Of a DNA stretch of 64,000 nucleotides, positions 1-7,306 are shown piece by piece (the first letter of the stretch is position 1; every line of letters starts with the position of its first letter). Both the position numbers and the translations under genes were made by a program. Below the pieces are notes generated by a model. The model did not search any database and was not told where the DNA came from. It worked only from the letters and a program-made list of their open reading frames with translations. Source of the DNA: Blastocatellia bacterium (GTDB lineage Bacteria; Acidobacteriota; Blastocatellia; UBA7656); assembly GCA_035275065.1 (NCBI GenBank), contig DATENM010000145.1:25851-89850 (forward strand), given 5' to 3'.

Positions 1-32
1 AATGAGGCCGTGTCCTGATCGAAGGATTTATA

Positions 33-1046
33 ATGAAGACGAGTTTTCGCCATTGCCTGTTTGCCATGATTGCGGCCACCTTGCTGGCTGTCTCTGCTTT
101 TGCTCAGGAGACTTTTCACAACCCGGCCTTCGAGACCGATGACGAATTCGGCAAAGCCTTCGCTCAGGGCCGCGTCCTGCTGCGCCAGGGCAAGCTCGAT
201 GACGCGGTCAAAGAGCTGACGCGCGCCGCCAAGCTCAAGAACGATCAGTGCGTCGAATGCTTCACGCTTATTGGTCAGAGCAATATGCAGATGAACAAAT
301 ACAAAGAGGCCGCCGCCGCCTATCGCCAGGGCGCCGAGCTGGCTTCGCCGAGCAAGGCCGAGTTGTACAATCTGGCGGGCGTTGCCTTCTATTTCGCGGA
401 CGATAAGTCGTTGTTTGCCGAAGCCGCCGCCATGTTCAAGCGCTCGATTGAAGTCAGTGAAGGCAAGATTCTCCAAGCCTATTACAATCTCGGTTACGCG
501 CTGCTCAAGGCCGGCAAGACCGAAGAAGGCGTCGCGGCCTTGAAGACCTACCTCGAAAAAAGCCCGCAGGCGGTCGAAGCCGAAGCCGTGCGGGCGATCA
601 TTGCCAACCCGAAGCTCGTCAGCGCGCGCTTCGCCATGCCATTCAAAGTGACCTCGGCTACGGGCGAGTTGTTGTCGCTCGACAAGCTCAAAGGCAAGAT
701 CGTGCTGCTCGATTTCTGGGCGAGCTGGTGCGGCCCGTGTCGCGCCGAGATGCCCGCGGTCAAGCGCGTCTGGGAGAAGTATCAGAAAGAGAACTTCGTC
801 ATCATCGGCGTCAATCTGGACGACAACCGCAAAGCCTTTGACCAGTATGTCAAAGAAGAGCGCGTCACCTGGCCGCAATTCTACGACGGCAAGGGCTGGA
901 ATAACCGCATCGCCCAGCTCTACAACGTGCATGCAATCCCGGCCACTTTTTTGATCGATCAGCAGGGAATCATCCGCGCTTCGGGGCTGCGCGGCAGCCG
1001 GCTCTATGACAAGATTGGCGAGCTGTTGAAGGAAAAGGCGAAGTAG
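33..1046 (+). CDS. Exported TPR-thioredoxin (TlpA-like) protein
   Basis: 337 aa. The N-terminus is a clear Sec signal peptide (residues 1-24, ending SAFAQ). Residues about 40-190 form TPR-like helical repeats, and residues about 205-337 form a TlpA/ResA-type thioredoxin domain with the active site WCGPC (Cys233 and Cys236) preceded by DFWAS. TlpA-type proteins act outside the cytoplasm as thiol-disulfide reductants; the TPR part probably binds a partner, which cannot be named from sequence. ATG follows GAAGGATTTATA. A strong terminator lies just downstream (1071-1112). It is the first of several thiol-redox genes in the first 5.6 kb, but it sits apart on the plus strand with its own terminator, so it is probably a single-gene transcript. 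Confidence 0.85.
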   Translation: MKTSFRHCLFAMIAATLLAVSAFAQETFHNPAFETDDEFGKAFAQGRVLLRQGKLDDAVKELTRAAKLKNDQCVECFTLIGQSNMQMNKYKEAAAAYRQGAELASPSKAELYNLAGVAFYFADDKSLFAEAAAMFKRSIEVSEGKILQAYYNLGYALLKAGKTEEGVAALKTYLEKSPQAVEAEAVRAIIANPKLVSARFAMPFKVTSATGELLSLDKLKGKIVLLDFWASWCGPCRAEMPAVKRVWEKYQKENFVIIGVNLDDNRKAFDQYVKEERVTWPQFYDGKGWNNRIAQLYNVHAIPATFLIDQQGIIRASGLRGSRLYDKIGELLKEKAK

Positions 1047-1070
1047 GTTTTCTGCTCCCGGCGCATCAAT

Positions 1071-1112
1071 GAAAGGGCGGCCTGAGGCCCTGACGCTTCA
1101 GGCCGCCCTTTC
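1071..1112 (+). terminator. Intrinsic terminator after TPR-thioredoxin gene
   Basis: A perfect 15-bp inverted repeat (1071-1085 with 1098-1112) around a 12-nt loop, 25 bp after the stop codon. The 5' arm starts with a GAAA run and the 3' arm ends CTTTC. The stem is very GC-rich. No long U tract follows. Confidence 0.75.
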
Positions 1113-1215
1113 ATTCTACGCGACAGCGCCGGCGCATGTTGATCTGCGCCCGGCTTAATGCGCTCCGACGGCGAAACCATAGCCGCACGGGGGGTGAGGC
1201 GTCATCAAGAAGTTA

Positions 1216-1244
1216 TTGACAGCCCTGCCGCTTTGTAATATTGT
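1216..1244 (+). promoter_or_regulatory. Sigma70-like promoter of the 1311 gene
   Basis: TTGACA (1216-1221), a 17-bp spacer, then TATTGT (1239-1244). It lies 66 bp before the ATG at 1311. The -35 is a perfect consensus match, which is unusual in this GC-rich window. Confidence 0.6.
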
Positions 1245-1310
1245 CCACCCGCCTCTAGTGTTCCCCCAAAGACTTGTAAGTCGCTTATCTAAGGACGCGA
1301 AGGAGCCCCT

Positions 1311-2546
1311 ATGCAAACAGAATCACGCGCGCCCTCGTTCAAGCAGCCGCCCTGGCTGCTCGTTTTGTTTGTGATCGTGCTCATCGCCGTCGTTGCCGTG
1401 GCGCAGAACACCAACAGCAACACCAGCGGCAACACCAACAGCAGCGGCACCCGCACCAGCACGACCGCCAACACTAACAACACCAACACCCAGGCCGGCG
1501 GTACGACGACCTCGACGACAACTTCGACAGTCCCTACGACGACCGGCTGCCCCGATCTCAAGGACGTCACCGTGACGAACGTATTCAAGGGTAATCGCAT
1601 CGGGGAGCCGAAGGACCAGGCGGCCCCCCCGCGTGAGCCACCCGAGGTGCAACTCGGAGACGATCTGACGCTGGAGGTCAATAATTTAGACACCTTGATG
1701 CAAAGGGCGCAATGCACGACACCGCACAAGCAGATCGTCCTGTTCTTAAATGGGAGGCCCGTAAAGAACCTCACGCCTTTCCCGCCGACCGATCCGAAAG
1801 GTCAACGGCTGGTCTTCCCGCTCAAGCGCACGGACGACTCGAGAGATGTCTGGACGTTCATTCTGGGATCGCCTTCCTTGTCCCCGAGGCCAACCGACGT
1901 CAGTGTCGGCCTGGACGGGGAGTATGCGGTGGACTCCAATCAGAAGGTCAACCTCAAGGTCGTTCCGGCCGGGTGGTTCATTTTCTGGCTGCTTTTATTC
2001 CTTGCGCTGCTCGTGGGGTTCCTGGTGCTCGCTAAACGGAGTGATGTCCTGCGCGAACCGGGGGACCCGCTGCCGAATAATGTGCGCAAAGCGTTTAGTC
2101 TTGCCCGCACGCAGGCGGCCTGGTGGTTTTTTATCATCCTGGCCTGCTACCTGCTGATTGGGATTATCACGGGAGATTTCAGCACGTCGATTACCGGGAC
2201 CGTTCTCGTGCTGCTCGGAATCAGCGCCGGCCAGGTCGTCGGCTCAGCCGCGCTCGATGCGGGCAGCGCGGCGAATGCGGCGGCCCCGCCCGCGGGCGGT
2301 GCGCCACCGGCTCCGCCCGCCGCCGAGCCGACCACCGGGCACTGGTGGTATGACATCATCACGGACAAGACTGGCGTGAGCTTCCACCGCTTCCAAAACG
2401 CCGTGTGGACGCTGGTGCTGGGCATTATCTTCATCGTACAGGTGTACAAAGTCCTGGCGATGCCGCAGTTCAGTGAGACGCTCTTAGGGTTGATGGGGAT
2501 CAGCGCCGGGACCTTCCTCGGCATGAAGATCAACGAGAACAAATAG
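1311..2546 (+). CDS. Polytopic membrane protein with Asn/Thr-rich linker
   Basis: 411 aa, no family recognised. A hydrophobic N-terminal segment (about 14-31) is followed by an extremely Asn/Thr/Ser-rich low-complexity stretch (about 33-78), then a soluble domain (about 79-220) and about five further membrane segments (near 221-243, 267-288, 293-312, 363-385 and 392-406). An Ala/Pro linker (about 320-340) separates the last two from the rest. The start is supported by AAGGAG at 1300-1305. The N/T-rich segment looks like a flexible extracytoplasmic tether. Long overlapping ORFs in other frames are by-products of the biased codons. Confidence 0.75.
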   Translation: MQTESRAPSFKQPPWLLVLFVIVLIAVVAVAQNTNSNTSGNTNSSGTRTSTTANTNNTNTQAGGTTTSTTTSTVPTTTGCPDLKDVTVTNVFKGNRIGEPKDQAAPPREPPEVQLGDDLTLEVNNLDTLMQRAQCTTPHKQIVLFLNGRPVKNLTPFPPTDPKGQRLVFPLKRTDDSRDVWTFILGSPSLSPRPTDVSVGLDGEYAVDSNQKVNLKVVPAGWFIFWLLLFLALLVGFLVLAKRSDVLREPGDPLPNNVRKAFSLARTQAAWWFFIILACYLLIGIITGDFSTSITGTVLVLLGISAGQVVGSAALDAGSAANAAAPPAGGAPPAPPAAEPTTGHWWYDIITDKTGVSFHRFQNAVWTLVLGIIFIVQVYKVLAMPQFSETLLGLMGISAGTFLGMKINENK

Positions 2547-2565
2547 TCCCGCCCACCCGGGGGGA

Positions 2566-3279
2566 CTACTCGTCGCCGCCGTATTCCGGGTAGTCGAATT
2601 CGATGACTTCGCCGGGACGCGCCGGCCCCGCCAGTAAGCTCAAGGCATCGCGCAAGACCTGCTTGTGCAGGCCGGCCATCTCGGGCCGGCCCATCGAATT
2701 GCCAATCTTGAAGCCTCTGGGGGACATGGCGCGCGGCGGGCGCATCTGCTTAGAAACCTCCGGGCTTACGGTAATCAGCACCGTCGGGATGCCGCGCATT
2801 TCGATCTCTCGTTGCACCGCAACGACCGTGCGGTGGCAAACGTTCGGTCAGCCGCCGGTCAGGATCACGGCATCAGCACGCGACTTTCGGTCAATCTCTT
2901 CGGCAATCTGCGGCGCGGTCTCGTCATACATGCGCTTGAGCTGCATGGTATAGCCCATGTAACCGACGTGCTCGCGGGCTTCACCGCCGACGATGCCTTC
3001 GGCAATCAGGGCGCGCAGCGCGTCTATGGGAAAGACCACGTTGATGTCGCGGTCGGCGTCCGTATGGTCGTAGTGGTGATGCGTCACCATCAGATCGCCG
3101 GCCTGGGCGTCGGCGCCGATGACGCGGAGGCTCAGGTCGCCCAGATCGTCGGCAATGTTGAAGGGCGGTTGATCCTTGCGGTGGACGCCCGCCGCCGTGA
3201 CGATGGCAATCGCGGCACGTGACAGCTCGCGGTCAAAAGGGGTGAACGGCACACACTTGCGGGACAGTTGGGACATCAT
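2566..3279 (-). CDS. Selenoprotein, short GrdB-family (glycine/sarcosine/betaine reductase B-like)
   Basis: 237 aa when the in-frame UGA at 2848-2850 is read as selenocysteine (residue 144). Without recoding the gene breaks into a 143-aa piece and a 3' piece in the same frame. Residues 1-143 resemble the GrdB family (segments VTHHHYDHTDADRDINVVFP and YMGYTMQLKRM). The catalytic stretch reads ILTGG-Sec-PNVCHRTVVAV, aligning with the Sec/Cys-Pro-x-Cys-His segment I recall from short GrdB-family proteins. The downstream REIEMRGIPTVLITVSP is also family-typical. A SECIS-like hairpin starts 9 nt after the UGA. Classical GrdB is about 430 aa and works with GrdA/GrdC/GrdD; no such partners are nearby, so substrate and electron donor are unknown. 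It lies downstream of the Sec-peroxiredoxin on the same strand. Confidence 0.85.
2812..2839 (-). promoter_or_regulatory. Bacterial SECIS hairpin of the GrdB-like gene
   Basis: Read on the minus strand, TTGC-C-ACCGCA (2839-2829) pairs with TGCGGT-GCAA (2821-2812): 10 base pairs with one bulged C, closing the 7-nt loop CGGTCGT. The apical GG lies 20 nt after the UGA; in E. coli fdhF the loop GGUCU lies 18 nt after its UGA. The GGUC loop, a single-nucleotide bulge on the 5' arm and the spacing all match known SelB-binding SECIS hairpins. Confidence 0.8.
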
Positions 3280-3304
3280 CGTATCTCTTCAGTCGTGACG
3301 TTGT

Positions 3305-3373
3305 AGGAAGGATGAGCCGGCGCGTTGACGAGCCGACAAAAACGATTCGCGCAGGGCGTCGCTCATCCTTCCT
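3305..3373 (-). repeat. Inverted repeat between the two selenoprotein genes
   Basis: Perfect 13-bp arms (3305-3317 and 3361-3373, AGGAAGGATGAGC and its complement) separated by 43 bp. It lies between the stop of the peroxiredoxin gene (3396) and the start of the GrdB-like gene (3279), so it may attenuate or process a shared minus-strand transcript. No U tract follows. Confidence 0.5.
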
Positions 3374-3395
3374 GGTGATCAGCGTCCGCCGGCTT

Positions 3396-3857
3396 TCAAT
3401 CGAGCTTTCTCAGCACGTCGTGGATGACTTCGTTGTCGGGCTGGTCGCCGATTGCGTGAATGTCTTTGTAGGCGATCTTGCCGTCCTTGTCGATGACAAA
3501 CAGGGCGCGCTCGGAATAGCCTTCGGGCCGGTAAGCGCCATACTGTTGCGCCACCGCGCCTTTGGGCTCAAAGTCTGAAAGGAGATCGTAGGAGATGCCG
3601 CCGAGGCTCTTGGCCCAGGCTTTGTTGCAGGGAACGGAGTCAATCGATATACCCAGCACGTGGGTATCACGCTCCTCGAAGCGGCTGAGATCAGCCTCAT
3701 ACGAGGGCATCTGTACGGTTCAAACCGGTGTCCAGGCCAGCGGGTAGAACGCGATGAAGACGTTCTTCTTGCCGCGAAAGTCGGACAGCTTGACTTTGTT
3801 GCCGTTGTGGCTCGGCAGCTCAAAGTCGGGCGCCATGTCGCCTACTTCTACAGCCAT
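3396..3857 (-). CDS. Selenocysteine-containing peroxiredoxin (AhpC/TSA family)
   Basis: 153 aa when the UGA at 3720-3722 is decoded as selenocysteine 46. The full frame begins ATG at 3857 behind GGAGG (3865-3869), reads MAVEVGDMAPDFELPSHNG, and reaches FYPLAWTPV-Sec-T. The Sec sits exactly at the peroxidatic position of the peroxiredoxin motif PxxxTPxC, and the frame continues to a normal peroxiredoxin C-terminus (RALFVIDKDGKIAYKDIH). Cys77 (in DSVPCNKAW) is a candidate resolving residue. Selenocysteine peroxiredoxins are known, for example PrxU of Eubacterium acidaminophilum. It should reduce hydroperoxides using a thiol donor. It is divergent from the PerR-type gene; a weak PerR-box-like palindrome (CATAATTATG, 3889-3898) lies in its promoter region. 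Confidence 0.88.
3688..3712 (-). promoter_or_regulatory. Candidate SECIS hairpin of the peroxiredoxin gene
   Basis: On the minus strand AGAT-GCC-C-TC (3712-3703) pairs with GA-GGC-TG-ATCT (3698-3688), giving 9 pairs with a bulged C and a 2-nt bulge, closing loop GTAT. The loop starts with G and lies 17 nt after the UGA, within the range described for bacterial SECIS elements. It is less regular than the one in the neighbouring gene. Confidence 0.55.
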
Positions 3858-3961
3858 TGGCTTTCCTCCAGTCAAAGATTTAACTACACATAATTATGAT
3901 GTATGCCAAGCGCCGGTCGAAGTCAAGGCGAAGCGAGCATTTCGGCCTTGACAGGGATTAG

Positions 3962-3980
3962 ATTTAGAATTATTCTAAAT
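3962..3980. promoter_or_regulatory. PerR box
   Basis: ATTTAGAATTATTCTAAAT is a perfect 19-bp palindrome (9-1-9). Its 15-bp core TTAGAATTATTCTAA (3964-3978) fits the PerR box consensus TTATAATNATTATAA at all but one position per half. It ends 6 bp before the PerR-type start codon (3987), so it would block that transcript, and it may also act on the divergent Sec-peroxiredoxin gene. Confidence 0.85.
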
Positions 3981-3986
3981 ATCGTT

Positions 3987-4403
3987 ATGGCAGTTCACGG
4001 AAAACCGATGGGCACAGCCCGCAATGCTAACCTGACTCCGCAGCGCGAGGTTGTGCTCCAAGTCGTCACCGACGCCGAGCATCACCCGACTGCCGCCGAA
4101 GTCTTCGACGAGGCCAAAAAGCGCCTGCCGACCATCAGCTACGCGACGGTGTACAACTCGCTGCGCTATCTGAAGGACGCCGGCCTGATCCTCGAAATCA
4201 CTTTCGGCAACGCCGCCAGCCGCTACGACAGCGAGACCAGCCGCCACGACCACGCCGTCTGCACAGGCTGCGGCAAGCTCGTAGACTTCGACCTGGCGGA
4301 GACCGTCGAGCTGATGCGCGCGGCGGCGCGGCGCACGCGCTTCAAGCCCGCGAGCATTCATCTGACGCTGCTCGGCCTCTGTCCCGACTGCCGTGCGGAT
4401 TAA
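3987..4403 (+). CDS. perR: Fur-family peroxide regulator, PerR type
   Basis: 138 aa from the ATG at 3987; an upstream extension to 3903 would run through the operator and is rejected. It has an N-terminal winged helix (TPQREVVLQ to ATVYNSLRYL) and a C-terminal metal-binding domain. The structural zinc pairs are Cys92/Cys95 and Cys132/Cys135. The five regulatory-metal ligands of B. subtilis PerR (His37, Asp85, His91, His93, Asp104) appear to correspond to His33, Asp81, His87, His89 and Asp100. This favours PerR over iron-sensing Fur. The perfect PerR box directly upstream implies autoregulation. Its neighbours are two peroxiredoxins and a thioredoxin-like protein, matching a peroxide regulon. 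Confidence 0.88.
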   Translation: MAVHGKPMGTARNANLTPQREVVLQVVTDAEHHPTAAEVFDEAKKRLPTISYATVYNSLRYLKDAGLILEITFGNAASRYDSETSRHDHAVCTGCGKLVDFDLAETVELMRAAARRTRFKPASIHLTLLGLCPDCRAD

Positions 4404-4478
4404 TACGGACGTTCACGCAATGATTGATGCGGCCAGGTTTTTTGCCGCGACATGGTAATTCAAATTGAGGGAGGAAAG

Positions 4479-5045
4479 ATGTCAGCAACTGCAAAGTCAA
4501 TTGAGAAAGCTCAGATCGGCCAACCGGCGCCTGATTTTGAAATGGCGTCAACCCGCAACATCGAGAAGCTGGACGCCAGCGTCAAGCTCTCCGACTATCA
4601 AGGCAAGTGGGTGGTGCTGCTGTTTTATCCGCTCGACTTCACTTTCGTCTGCCCGACGGAGCTGACGACCTTCAGCGACCGTTACGATGATTTCGAAGCG
4701 ATCAACGCCGAAATCGTCGGCGTTTCCACGGATTCGGTCTACTCGCATCGCGCCTGGCTGCGGACGCCGCGCGACAGCGGCGGCGTCGAAGGGCTGCGTT
4801 ACCCGCTGGCCTCGGACATTACCGGCACGGTGGCGCGCGATTACGGCGTGCTGATCGAAGACAAAGGCATCGCCCTGCGCGGCCTCTTCGTCATCGATCC
4901 TGAAGGCGTCCTGCGTTACAAGGTCGTTCACGACCTGAACATCGGGCGCTCGGCGGAAGAGACCTTGCGCGTCATTCAGGCGTTGCAGACCGGCGGCCTC
5001 TGCCAGGCGGAGTGGCGTCCGGGTCAGAAGACGCTCGGCGCTTAA
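4479..5045 (+). CDS. Typical 2-Cys peroxiredoxin (AhpC/TSA family)
   Basis: 188 aa from the ATG at 4479, which has GGGAGG at 4469-4474; an in-frame ATG at 4452 lacks this. The peroxidatic Cys58 lies in FYPLDFTFVCPTE, followed by the conserved TDSVYSHRAW. The C-terminal GGLCQAEW carries the resolving Cys175, so this is a typical 2-Cys enzyme using an ordinary cysteine, unlike the Sec-peroxiredoxin 600 bp away. It reduces peroxides with thioredoxin or an AhpF-like reductase. It lies 75 bp after the perR gene in the same direction and may be co-transcribed with it. Confidence 0.92.
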   Translation: MSATAKSIEKAQIGQPAPDFEMASTRNIEKLDASVKLSDYQGKWVVLLFYPLDFTFVCPTELTTFSDRYDDFEAINAEIVGVSTDSVYSHRAWLRTPRDSGGVEGLRYPLASDITGTVARDYGVLIEDKGIALRGLFVIDPEGVLRYKVVHDLNIGRSAEETLRVIQALQTGGLCQAEWRPGQKTLGA

Positions 5046-5065
5046 CGATCAACTCCAATCCGATT

Positions 5066-5101
5066 GATGGGCGATGAGCGCGCAAGCCTTCATCGCCCAT
5101 T
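5066..5101 (+). terminator. Hairpin after 2-Cys peroxiredoxin
   Basis: ATGGGCGATG (5067-5076) pairs with CATCGCCCAT (5091-5100), with one or two further pairs inside and out. It lies 22 bp after the stop and 40 bp before the next gene. No U tract, so it could be an attenuator rather than a full terminator. Confidence 0.5.
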
Positions 5102-5140
5102 CGTCTATCAACCCGGTTAGATCAAGTCGAGGTAGTCAAG

Positions 5141-5620
5141 ATGCCAATGAGAATTAACACGCCGATGCCGGCGCTCGACGGCGCGACCGCGTGGATTAAC
5201 GGCAACGCCGCGGAAGCGCCTGGCGAGCCGGCCCGCCTGACCCTGGTGCATTTCTGGTCGCAGAGCTGCGGCATCTGCAAAGAGAACCTGCCCCGCGTCG
5301 CCGAGTGGCGCGAGGCGCACCGCGGCGACGGATTGCGGGTCATCGCCGTTCACATGCCGCGCTACCCGGCAGACGTTGAGTTGAGCGGCGTGCGCGAGGC
5401 GATTGCCAGCTATGGCATCGAAGAAGCCTGTGCGATTGATAACGAGCACCGGCTGCGCGACGCCTTTCAAAATGACCAGGGCTACGTGCCGGCTTATTAC
5501 CTGTTTGACGCCGAAGGCAAGCTGCGTGGGTTTGCGGCGGGCGAGCGCGGCATTGATTTGATCGCGCCGACGCTGAAACGGCTGCTCGCAGCAACCGCCC
5601 AGGAAGCGCAGGTAAAGTAG
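5141..5620 (+). CDS. Cytoplasmic TlpA/ResA-like thioredoxin
   Basis: 159 aa thioredoxin-fold protein with redox motif CGIC (Cys43, Cys46) in HFWSQSCGICKENLP, and the cis-Pro segment GYVPAYYLFDAEG. No signal peptide or membrane anchor is seen, so it may be cytoplasmic, unusual for TlpA relatives. Position 95 bp after the 2-Cys peroxiredoxin suggests it could recycle a peroxiredoxin in this island; that is inference from proximity. Confidence 0.8.
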   Translation: MPMRINTPMPALDGATAWINGNAAEAPGEPARLTLVHFWSQSCGICKENLPRVAEWREAHRGDGLRVIAVHMPRYPADVELSGVREAIASYGIEEACAIDNEHRLRDAFQNDQGYVPAYYLFDAEGKLRGFAAGERGIDLIAPTLKRLLAATAQEAQVK

Positions 5621-5677
5621 AAGCCTTGCGGCAGATCACCCGGCGCATACTTTAAGCCGTTTCGATTGGGTTTACCA

Positions 5678-5735
5678 TGTAGCGCAATCTGTTAGCTTGC
5701 GCTGTGGCTCGGGCAATCTAATAGATTGCGCTACA
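5678..5735. repeat. Inverted repeat between convergent genes (AGCGCAA family)
   Basis: TGTAGCGCAATCT-G-TTAG (5678-5695) is complementary to CTAA-T-AGATTGCGCTACA (5718-5735), 17 of 18 pairs. The left arm alone also contains AGCGCAA-N9-TTGCGCT, the same arrangement as at 44929-44951. It lies between the convergent thioredoxin and aroDE genes, so it may be a bidirectional terminator that is also a dispersed repeat. Confidence 0.6.
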
Positions 5736-5752
5736 CCCGAATGAATTCGGCT

Positions 5753-7306
5753 CTAAGCCGGGTTTACCTTTTCAAGGATGGCGGCGCGCAGCACTTCAAT
5801 GGGCGGTTTACGGCCCGTCCATAATTCAAACTGCCGCGCCGCCTGCGCCGCCAGCATCTCGACGCCGTTGATCGTTACACAACCGTGCAGGCGGGCGTCA
5901 GCGAGAAAGCGGGTCTCCGGCGGATTGTAGATCAGGTCATAGGCGATCTTGCGGTCGGCCCAAACATCGCGGCGAACGAGGCTCGTGCCTTCGTCGTGAT
6001 TCAGCATGCCGACGGGCGTCGTGTTGATGATGATCTCGGCGTCGCTTGTGGCCAACGATTCGACGGGGTGAGCCGCGAGGTCGAATTCGTTAGCGAGCGC
6101 GGCGGCTTTTGCCGGATTGCGGGCAAAGAGCGTCACCCGCGCGCCGCGCTCGCGCAGCCCGAAGACGAGGGCGCGCGCCGAGCCTCCGGTGCCGATCACC
6201 GCGCAACGCGCCTGCCGCAAATCAGTGACCGCCTCAAGCGGTGCCATCGCGCCATCGGCGTCGGTGTTATAACCAATCAACCGCTCGCCTTTGATGACGA
6301 CGGTGTTCACTGCGCCGATGCGCCGCGCCGTTTCATCCAGCTCATCAAGGAAGGGAATCACCGCCGCTTTATGCGGGATGGTGACGCTGAAGCCGCGCAA
6401 CGGCCAATCAATCTCGCGGGTCGCGGGACGAACAAGGCGCTTGAAGAATTCGCCAACCTCATTCACTTCAAAAGGCAGGTAAACGAAATCCAATCCCATC
6501 TCTTGAAAGGCGCGGTTGTGCATTTGCGGCGAAGCCGAGTGCGAGACCGGACGGCCAACGATGCCGACAACCTGTGTGTCGGGTGTCAAGCGGTGAATGC
6601 GATAGAGGTCACGCAACTCCTCGCAGGTCACCTGGCCGGGTGCGCTTTCGTGGCCGCGTGCCAGTGAGCCATAGGTGAGAAAGCTGCCGCGCACGGGACC
6701 GAGAATTCTGGTGAGCAAACCGGCTTCCTGCATGGCGATGGCGATCAGCGGGCGATGTTCAGTGGCGGCGCGGTCGAGCAAGCCAAGCACCCTCAGCGCA
6801 TCGGTGATGTCGTTCGCGCGCACGGCGATCTTGTGAATTGCCGCGGGTCGTCGCGTCAGTCGTTCGTAGATGGCCGACAGGTCGGCGGGCGTTTTCGAGA
6901 AGTTGTGATAAGAAACGATCAGCCGCGAGGCATCCAATCGCGCTGCCGTGCCCTCGTCGTAATGCGCCGCTTCGATGTCGCAATAGTCCGCGCCGCGCCG
7001 CAACGCTTCTGTGAGCAATCGCAGGCGCACGGCTTCAGCGACCTCCTGCTGTCCGCCTTCATCAACCGCGCGACAGGTGACGATGACCGGCAGCGGTTTG
7101 TCATCCAGCAAGGCGCTTAATCTGTCCGGATTGTTGAAATCGAAGTCGCGCAGGTAATCGAGCCGCAGCTCGATTATGTCGGCGACCGCGGCGGCACTCT
7201 GCATGGCGGCGCGCGCCGCGGCCACGCCGGACTCGGTAATAACCGCACAGATTCTGGCTGATTTGTCAGGCATCACTTGCAGGCGAGCGGTTCGAGCCGG
7301 CTTCAC
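5753..7306 (-). CDS. aroDE: Bifunctional 3-dehydroquinate dehydratase / shikimate dehydrogenase
   Basis: 517 aa fusion. Residues about 15-240 are type I dehydroquinate dehydratase, with His134 (VSYHNFS) and the Schiff-base Lys159 (AIHKIAVRA). Residues about 245-515 are shikimate dehydrogenase, with the substrate motif GRPVSHSASPQMHN, catalytic Lys313 in VTIPHKAAV and the NADP-binding IGTGGSARALVFGL. It catalyses steps three and four of the shikimate pathway. Such fusions are standard in plants and found in some bacteria. Its start overlaps the cysK stop by 4 bp, so the two are translationally coupled; an ATG at residue 12 is an alternative start. Confidence 0.92.
   Translation of the reverse strand: MKPARTARLQVMPDKSARICAVITESGVAAARAAMQSAAAVADIIELRLDYLRDFDFNNPDRLSALLDDKPLPVIVTCRAVDEGGQQEVAEAVRLRLLTEALRRGADYCDIEAAHYDEGTAARLDASRLIVSYHNFSKTPADLSAIYERLTRRPAAIHKIAVRANDITDALRVLGLLDRAATEHRPLIAIAMQEAGLLTRILGPVRGSFLTYGSLARGHESAPGQVTCEELRDLYRIHRLTPDTQVVGIVGRPVSHSASPQMHNRAFQEMGLDFVYLPFEVNEVGEFFKRLVRPATREIDWPLRGFSVTIPHKAAVIPFLDELDETARRIGAVNTVVIKGERLIGYNTDADGAMAPLEAVTDLRQARCAVIGTGGSARALVFGLRERGARVTLFARNPAKAAALANEFDLAAHPVESLATSDAEIIINTTPVGMLNHDEGTSLVRRDVWADRKIAYDLIYNPPETRFLADARLHGCVTINGVEMLAAQAARQFELWTGRKPPIEVLRAAILEKVNPA

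Noticed and set aside
2566..2817. Separate 83-aa ORF starting at a GTG downstream of the UGA in the GrdB-like gene
   Set aside because: It is in the same frame as the upstream 143-aa ORF, has no ribosome site, and its GTG lies inside the SECIS stem. Reading the UGA as selenocysteine gives one family-typical protein.
2848..3722. The two UGA codons as sequencing errors or pseudogene stops
   Set aside because: Both fall exactly at the residue where the families carry catalytic Cys or Sec, both frames continue intact, and both are followed by SECIS-like hairpins. Two such coincidences side by side are unlikely.
3410..3823. A 137-aa minus-strand ORF overlapping the Sec-peroxiredoxin
   Set aside because: Its product has no family-like pattern; it is a shadow frame of the true peroxiredoxin frame, which a UGA interrupts.
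5885..6667. 260-aa plus-strand ORF within aroDE
   Set aside because: It is antisense to a well-conserved enzyme and has no recognisable protein features; long antisense frames are common at this GC content.
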